A stretch of DNA of 54,822 nucleotides from Rhizobacter sp. (GTDB lineage: Bacteria > Pseudomonadota > Gammaproteobacteria > Burkholderiales > Burkholderiaceae_C): the NCBI GenBank assembly GCA_025359585.1, contig JANYFX010000435.1, forward strand, positions 1-54,822, written 5' to 3'. The position numbers and the translations under genes are program-made. Below the pieces are notes generated by a model. It saw nothing but the letters and a program-made list of their open reading frames with translations. It made no database searches and was not told the DNA's origin. Of the stretch, positions 50,475 to 54,822 are shown piece after piece (positions within the stretch are counted from its first letter, which is position 1; each line of letters opens with the position of its first letter).

Positions 50475-52592
50475 TTATCGTTCAAGGGTCAGACGCCAGT
50501 TGCCGATCAGGTTGAACGGCGCCCAGAAAAACGGGTGTGACAGCTTCGGCGCCCTGAGCACGGCGAGCTGGCCGCTCTGCATCGCGCTTTGCAGGTCTGC
50601 CCCCTGGCTCAGGCGCTGGTAGACGGTGTCCATCAGCAGCGAGGTGGCGTCGTCGGCCACCGGCCACAGCGAGGCGATCATCGACTCGGCGCCGGCCGAA
50701 AGAAACGAGCGCGGAAAGCCCAGCACTTCGTCGCCGCTGGCGATGCGCCCGAGCGCCGACTCGCAGGCCGACAGCGTGACCAGCGAGACCTTCGACAGGT
50801 CGAGCGTGAGCACCTCGCTCGCGTCGAGAAAGCTCTGCTTCTGGTTTTCATTGGCGAGCAGGATGCGCGAGCGCAGCGGGTCGATCAGGTCGGCTTCGGC
50901 GTGCGCTGCCACGTGCAGCACACGCGCATCCGAGGCCACCTGTTTGAAGCGGGTCTTGGTGGCTTCGGCGCCCATGTAGCTGGTGGCGCCCTTGAAGGTT
51001 TTCACGAGCTGGCTCACTTCGACATCGGCACCCGGCAGGTCGTAGCGGGCTTCGATCTTCGGGTTACCAAAAGCGACCACCTTCGCCGGCGTGCCCGACT
51101 TGCGCGCGACCAGCTGCGCGGCAATGCTCATCGACGGCACCGAGGCGATGCGGTGGCGCTCGATCAGGTAAGCGCCGTTCACACGCAGCGCCTGGAACGG
51201 CAGATAGTGCAGCGGGCCGTGCGGCACGACGACAAGGCGCTCGCCGCCGGCCAGACCGAGCGGGCCGATCAGCTGCGCGCCGAGCTTGTCGGCCAGGCCG
51301 ATCGCGGCGCGCCGGCCTTCGGTGATCGACTGGCGCAACTCGTCGACGGCGCTGGACAATTCGGCCCGGCTGACCGGGATCGTGACCGCACGCACCGCAT
51401 CGCGCGAGACCACCCACACGGCGAGGCGGTCGTTGAGTGAGTGGAACTGCACCACCCTTTCGTCGGGTGCGAGCAGCGCCTGCAGCGTGCTCGCGTTGAC
51501 CGCCGTGAGCGCCGATTGCGCCACCGGTGCACGGCCCCGCACGGCATCGAGAAAAGCGCGGGCGCGGCTTTTTTCGCTGATGTCGAGCGCACGGGCCGCG
51601 TCGCCCAGATCGAGCGACAAACCGATGGCGCGCTCGAACAGGGTCTGAAGGTCGGAGAACAAGCCGAGCTTGACCTCCTCGCTGCGGAACTGCGCGCGCA
51701 CCGTGTCGAGGCTGTCGAGCGCTTGCAGCAAGGCGTCCGAGGCCGCGCGTTTGTCGCCGAGCGCGAGCTGCGCGTCGGCCACGCCGACGAGCGCCCACAG
51801 GCGGTGGTAGGGCGAGTCGAAGCCGGTGTTGCGTGCGGCGAGCGTCTGGTAGGCCGCCAGCGCTTCCGGCGCCCGGCCCTCGGCCAGCAGCAAGCGCGCC
51901 TGCGAGCGGTCGAGCTGGGCACGCAGCGCGGGGTTGTTGTCGACCAGGGTCACGGCGTCGAGCACGCTGCGGGCGCGCTTCACGTCGCCCGAATCGAGCA
52001 GCACGTTGGCGAGCGAGCCCATCACCAGCGGTCTGAAGCGCTCGGAACTCTCGGCGGCGGCACGCTCGTAGCTGGCGATGGCGGCGGGGTAGTTGTGCCG
52101 GCGCGCCTGCACGTCACCGATGATCTTGTAGGCCGGCCCGACCACGACCTTCGGGTCCTTGGCCTGGTGGGTGAGCGACTGGCGCGCGAACAGCTCGGCC
52201 TTGTCGAGGTCACCGCCGTAACTCATCACGATGGCGAGGTCGCGCTTGGCAAGGGCGAGCAGGTCTTCGTTGCTGCTGTCCAGCGCAAGGTGCAGGGCCT
52301 TCGACGCGGCGCGCAGGCTCTGCCTGAATTCGCCGGCTTCGGCCAGCGACACGGCCTGGCTGCAATATTGGTAGCCGGTGAGCTTGATCGGCTCGGCGGC
52401 ATAGAGCGCCGCACCTTCGGCCGCGAAACCGAGAATGGTGTCGGCATCTTGCAGCCGCGCCTTGTTGAGCTGCACCATCGAGCGCTCGACATCGGCGAAC
52501 TGAGTCTGGGCCACGGCCCACGAACTCACGGCCAGAAGAATCAAGGGCGCCAGACAGAGGGCAATTCTCGGGACGAACCTCAGTGCAACCAC
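50475..52592 (-). CDS. Exported TPR-CHAT cysteine protease
   Basis: A 705-residue protein. The signal peptide (LILLAVSSWAVAQ) indicates export. TPR-like helices fill about 50-330, then a CHAT (caspase-HetF-associated) peptidase domain spans about 390-700. The His-Cys dyad is intact: His564 in HVAAHAEAD and Cys610 in LSACESALG. The family ending SGADLQSAMQSGQLAVLR and HPFFWAPFNLIGNW is present. GTG 52592 has GGAGG upstream. It heads an operon with TpsB (4 bp) and TpsA (2 bp), so processing of TpsA or its transporter during secretion is the simplest role. The target is unproven. Confidence 0.9.
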   Translation of the reverse strand: MVALRFVPRIALCLAPLILLAVSSWAVAQTQFADVERSMVQLNKARLQDADTILGFAAEGAALYAAEPIKLTGYQYCSQAVSLAEAGEFRQSLRAASKALHLALDSSNEDLLALAKRDLAIVMSYGGDLDKAELFARQSLTHQAKDPKVVVGPAYKIIGDVQARRHNYPAAIASYERAAAESSERFRPLVMGSLANVLLDSGDVKRARSVLDAVTLVDNNPALRAQLDRSQARLLLAEGRAPEALAAYQTLAARNTGFDSPYHRLWALVGVADAQLALGDKRAASDALLQALDSLDTVRAQFRSEEVKLGLFSDLQTLFERAIGLSLDLGDAARALDISEKSRARAFLDAVRGRAPVAQSALTAVNASTLQALLAPDERVVQFHSLNDRLAVWVVSRDAVRAVTIPVSRAELSSAVDELRQSITEGRRAAIGLADKLGAQLIGPLGLAGGERLVVVPHGPLHYLPFQALRVNGAYLIERHRIASVPSMSIAAQLVARKSGTPAKVVAFGNPKIEARYDLPGADVEVSQLVKTFKGATSYMGAEATKTRFKQVASDARVLHVAAHAEADLIDPLRSRILLANENQKQSFLDASEVLTLDLSKVSLVTLSACESALGRIASGDEVLGFPRSFLSAGAESMIASLWPVADDATSLLMDTVYQRLSQGADLQSAMQSGQLAVLRAPKLSHPFFWAPFNLIGNWRLTLER

Positions 52593-52616
52593 GCAGCCTC
52601 CTCACGGTAGCGCCGG

Positions 52617-52658
52617 ACTCTAGAAGCGGGAACCCGGCCAGTCCAATGACTTTAGTTA
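52617..52658 (-). promoter_or_regulatory. Shared dyad-box promoter of CHAT-TPS operon
   Basis: Minus strand: TAACTAAAGTCA (52647-52658), 24 nt, then TAGAGT (52617-52622). The layout equals the T6SS promoters; the leader to GTG 52592 is about 18 nt and includes the GGAGG. The rest of the 267-bp gap to the response-regulator gene holds GTTGAA direct repeats near 52736-52749 and a GGTGC/GCACC inverted pair (52761-52765, 52775-52779), perhaps for the divergent gene. Confidence 0.6.
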
Positions 52659-52859
52659 GGGCAGTTTCGCGCACTGTTTGCGTTGCCCGGGCATCAGCCC
52701 TTCAAGCGCCGTGGCGCCGTGTGCCCGCCCCCCTAAGTTGAAGTTGAAAACGCCCGATTTGGTGCATTCCCAAAGCACCCGAGCCCCCCGAACGACCGGT
52801 GTTTCGCGCCATGTTGCCATGCAAGAATGCGGCGCGATCAGCATCTGAAGGCCCTCGTC

Positions 52860-53573
52860 ATGGCAGTGAACCCCGCTCCGGCAAACAGCGCAACCAGCAC
52901 TTCGGGGGCCACCCCGATCGCCCTCGCCGCAGTGGCCGAAGGGGGCCGACACAAGGTGCTGTTGGTCGAAGACCACGACCTGGTGCGGCTCGGCGTGAAA
53001 GCGCTGTTCAGCGGCGCCGACTGCGCCAGCATCGACTGGATCGAAGCCTCCACGCTCGCCGATGCCTTGCGCCTGTACGGAGAGCACAAGGACGTGGCCG
53101 TGGTCCTGCTCGATCTGAACCTGGCCGACTGCAAGGGTTTGCACGGCCTGTCGCAAATGCTCGTCGTGCACCCCGGCGCGCGGGTGCTGATCCTGAGCGG
53201 CACCCAAGACGAGTTCGTGGTCCGGCAGGCCAAGGCGATGGGCGCGGCCGGTTACCTGCACAAGGGCGGCTCGCCCGACCCGATGCGCGAGACACTGCGC
53301 GCCATTCTCGAACTCGACCCGCCCAGCGGCTCGGCACCCGCACGGCCGGTGCAGGCCTTCCCGAAGTTCCCGTCGGCTTCGAGCTACGACCGCGTCGCCG
53401 AGCTCGGAACCCGGCACCTCGAGATTCTGGAACTGGTGCTGTCGGGCTGCACCAACCAGGAGATCAGCAACTCGACCAAACTCTCGCTGGGCACGGTCAA
53501 GAACTACGTCTCCACGATCCTGCTGGCGCTCGATGTCAAATCGCGCTCGCACCTGATCAGCCTGTTTCGCTGA
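52860..53573 (+). CDS. NarL/LuxR-family response regulator
   Basis: A 237-residue two-component regulator. The receiver domain (about 42-160) has VLLVEDHD acidic pair, phosphoacceptor Asp85 in VLLDLNLAD, LSGT and GAAGYLHKG Lys. The LuxR-type HTH (about 180-237) reads LGTRHLEILELVLSGCTNQEIS then LSLGTVKNYVSTIL. ATG 52860 is chosen with GAAGG upstream; ATG 52827 would add eleven residues. It is divergent from the CHAT-TPS operon and 44 bp ahead of a histidine kinase. It is a candidate for the dyad-box activator seen across the window, but this is not shown. Confidence 0.92.
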   Translation: MAVNPAPANSATSTSGATPIALAAVAEGGRHKVLLVEDHDLVRLGVKALFSGADCASIDWIEASTLADALRLYGEHKDVAVVLLDLNLADCKGLHGLSQMLVVHPGARVLILSGTQDEFVVRQAKAMGAAGYLHKGGSPDPMRETLRAILELDPPSGSAPARPVQAFPKFPSASSYDRVAELGTRHLEILELVLSGCTNQEISNSTKLSLGTVKNYVSTILLALDVKSRSHLISLFR

Positions 53574-53617
53574 GCCGCACGCGTACCGCGCTGCGTCGAG
53601 AAGCAGGCTTTCGCCGC

Positions 53618-54822
53618 ATGAAGATCGTCAGGCCGCAAGGCCGCGCACCCGGCTCGGTCGTGCAAGCCGCCGAGGGCCAGCCGCTCGTCGCCGACGACTT
53701 CATCGAGCGCAGCGTGATGCGTGCCGAGGTCAAGCGGCTGTATGACCACGCCATTCCCGCAGCCGCCGGTGCGGTGGTGGTGGCGCTGGTGTTCTGGGTG
53801 ATGTTCTATCGCCAGACGCAAGACCAGCGCGTGCTGCTCTGGGCTGCGCTGGCCCACGGCTGCCAGGCGGCCCGGCTGGCGGTGCTCATCGCGTTTCAGC
53901 GCGCCAAGGGCACGCGGCGTGATCCGGCGGTCTGGCTGTTTCGGTACCGCGCAGCACTGCTCTGCATGAGCGCCACCTGGGGCCTGGCGCCGCTGATGTT
54001 CCTGCCCGACAACGACCTGGCCTACACCGCGATCATGCTGCTGGTGCTGCTCGGCGTGGCAGTCAGCGGCATCACCGCGATCGCCACCGACCGCGCTTCG
54101 GTGATGTTGTGGATCGTGCCGCTGATGGGCCCGGCACCACTCGCGCTGCTGTGGCACTACAGCCCGGCGAACCTGGGCCTGGCGGCGTTTGCACTGCTCT
54201 TCATTTTCGTCAACCTGACCTACGTGCTGAAGCAGAACCAGGTGCTCAGCTCCACGCTGCGCGCGCAGTTCGAAAACGCCGCGCTGGTCAAGCGCCTGAA
54301 CCTGCAGATGGAGCTGACCGCCGCGGCCAGCAAGGACAAGAGCCGTTTTCTCGCCGCCGCCAGCCACGACCTGCGCCAGCCGCTGCACGCCCTCAGCTTC
54401 TTCGGCTCGACGCTGGAAAAGCGCATGGCGAATTCACCCGACCTGCCGCTGATCTTCAACATGATGCGGTCGATCGAAGCACTCGACAAATCCTTCAACG
54501 CGATCCTCGATGTTTCGAAGCTCGATGCGCAGGCGGTCGAGCCGCACCTGCAGCTGTTTCCGCTGCGTGACCTGTTCCGGCGCCTGCAGATGAGCTTCGG
54601 CGGGCAGGCCGAAGAAGCCGGCCTGCAACTGCGCTTCAAGCCCGGCGGCAAGGTCGTCAAGAGCGACCCGCAGTTGCTTGAACGCACGCTCGCCAACCTG
54701 GTGCAGAACGGCCTGCGTTATTGCCGCAGCGGTGGCATCGTGGTGCTGGCGCGCAACTGGCGCGGCGGTACCAACATCGAAGTGTGGGACACCGGCATCG
54801 GCATTCCCGAGGCCGAGCTACC
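53618..54822 (+). CDS. Membrane histidine kinase, 3' truncated
   Basis: The frame from ATG 53618 stays open to the window end (401 codons). About six membrane helices fill residues 45-205 (VVVALVFWVMFY, AALLCMSATWGLAPLMFL, IMLLVLLGVAVSGITAIA). A coiled linker and a HisKA domain with His250 in ASHDLRQPLHAL follow, then the N-box LANLVQNGLRYC and G1 box DTGIGIP of the HATPase domain. The C-terminus, possibly a further receiver domain, is outside the window. It probably phosphorylates the upstream NarL-type regulator. The membrane-rich sensor part suggests a signal in or near the inner membrane. Confidence 0.9.
   Translation, partial: MKIVRPQGRAPGSVVQAAEGQPLVADDFIERSVMRAEVKRLYDHAIPAAAGAVVVALVFWVMFYRQTQDQRVLLWAALAHGCQAARLAVLIAFQRAKGTRRDPAVWLFRYRAALLCMSATWGLAPLMFLPDNDLAYTAIMLLVLLGVAVSGITAIATDRASVMLWIVPLMGPAPLALLWHYSPANLGLAAFALLFIFVNLTYVLKQNQVLSSTLRAQFENAALVKRLNLQMELTAAASKDKSRFLAAASHDLRQPLHALSFFGSTLEKRMANSPDLPLIFNMMRSIEALDKSFNAILDVSKLDAQAVEPHLQLFPLRDLFRRLQMSFGGQAEEAGLQLRFKPGGKVVKSDPQLLERTLANLVQNGLRYCRSGGIVVLARNWRGGTNIEVWDTGIGIPEAEL

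Overview
The window is GC-rich and almost fully coding, with overlapping stop/start codons, Shine-Dalgarno-led genes and a mix of ATG, GTG and TTG starts. Gene content (MocR/PaiB, DHA2 exporter, multiheme cytochromes c, an imp-type T6SS with TagJ and DUF2169/DUF4150 modules, TPS/CHAT operon) points to a betaproteobacterium, most likely order Burkholderiales (Leptothrix/Rhizobacter-like lineage). That placement is inference; there is no rRNA gene here. No tRNA, CRISPR array, IS element or phage integrase was seen. No gene-free stretch exceeds about 270 bp.

Layout. (1) 1-7708: the 3' part of a GGDEF/EAL protein; a MocR-type regulator divergent from a GNAT acetyltransferase, a PaiB-like flavoprotein and a DHA2 exporter; then a diheme and a triheme cytochrome c. 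A nested-palindrome element separates these from mltA. (2) 7790-44686: mltA (lytic transglycosylase) and a complete type VI secretion system with all 13 tss core genes. The plus-strand arm (9697-19102) is tssJ-K-L-M, tagF, ppkA. The minus-strand arm (44686 down to 19127) is tssA-B-C, hcp, hcp2, tagJ, tssE-F-G, clpV, a TPR-methyltransferase, a GH24 muramidase effector with candidate immunity gene, then vgrG, DUF2169, a ketosynthase-like pseudoenzyme, DUF4150 PAAR-like, a candidate cysteine-hydrolase effector with a small partner, DUF6484, a TIGR02270-like HEAT protein, tagH, pppA and an OmpA-family gene. PpkA, PppA, TagH and TagF together form the threonine-phosphorylation control circuit. TagJ and the OmpA-fused TssL suggest an H1/i3-like subtype. 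(3) 44826-52592: a tightly packed operon encoding an exported TPR-CHAT cysteine protease, a TpsB outer-membrane transporter and a 1339-residue TpsA exoprotein. (4) 52860-end: a NarL/LuxR-type response regulator and a membrane histidine kinase that runs off the window.

The most striking unexplained signal is a shared promoter architecture. A 12-bp dyad (T[GT]AC-N4-GTCA-like), exactly 24 bp, then a -10-like hexamer (mostly TAnnnT) precedes mltA, tssJ, tagH, vgrG, tssA and the CHAT-TPS operon. The dyad centre would lie near -42, where a class II activator binds. This implies one regulator joins the whole T6SS, a cell-wall lytic enzyme and the CHAT-TPS system; the adjacent two-component pair is one candidate. 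The CHAT-TPS operon under this control is the best candidate for an undescribed system.
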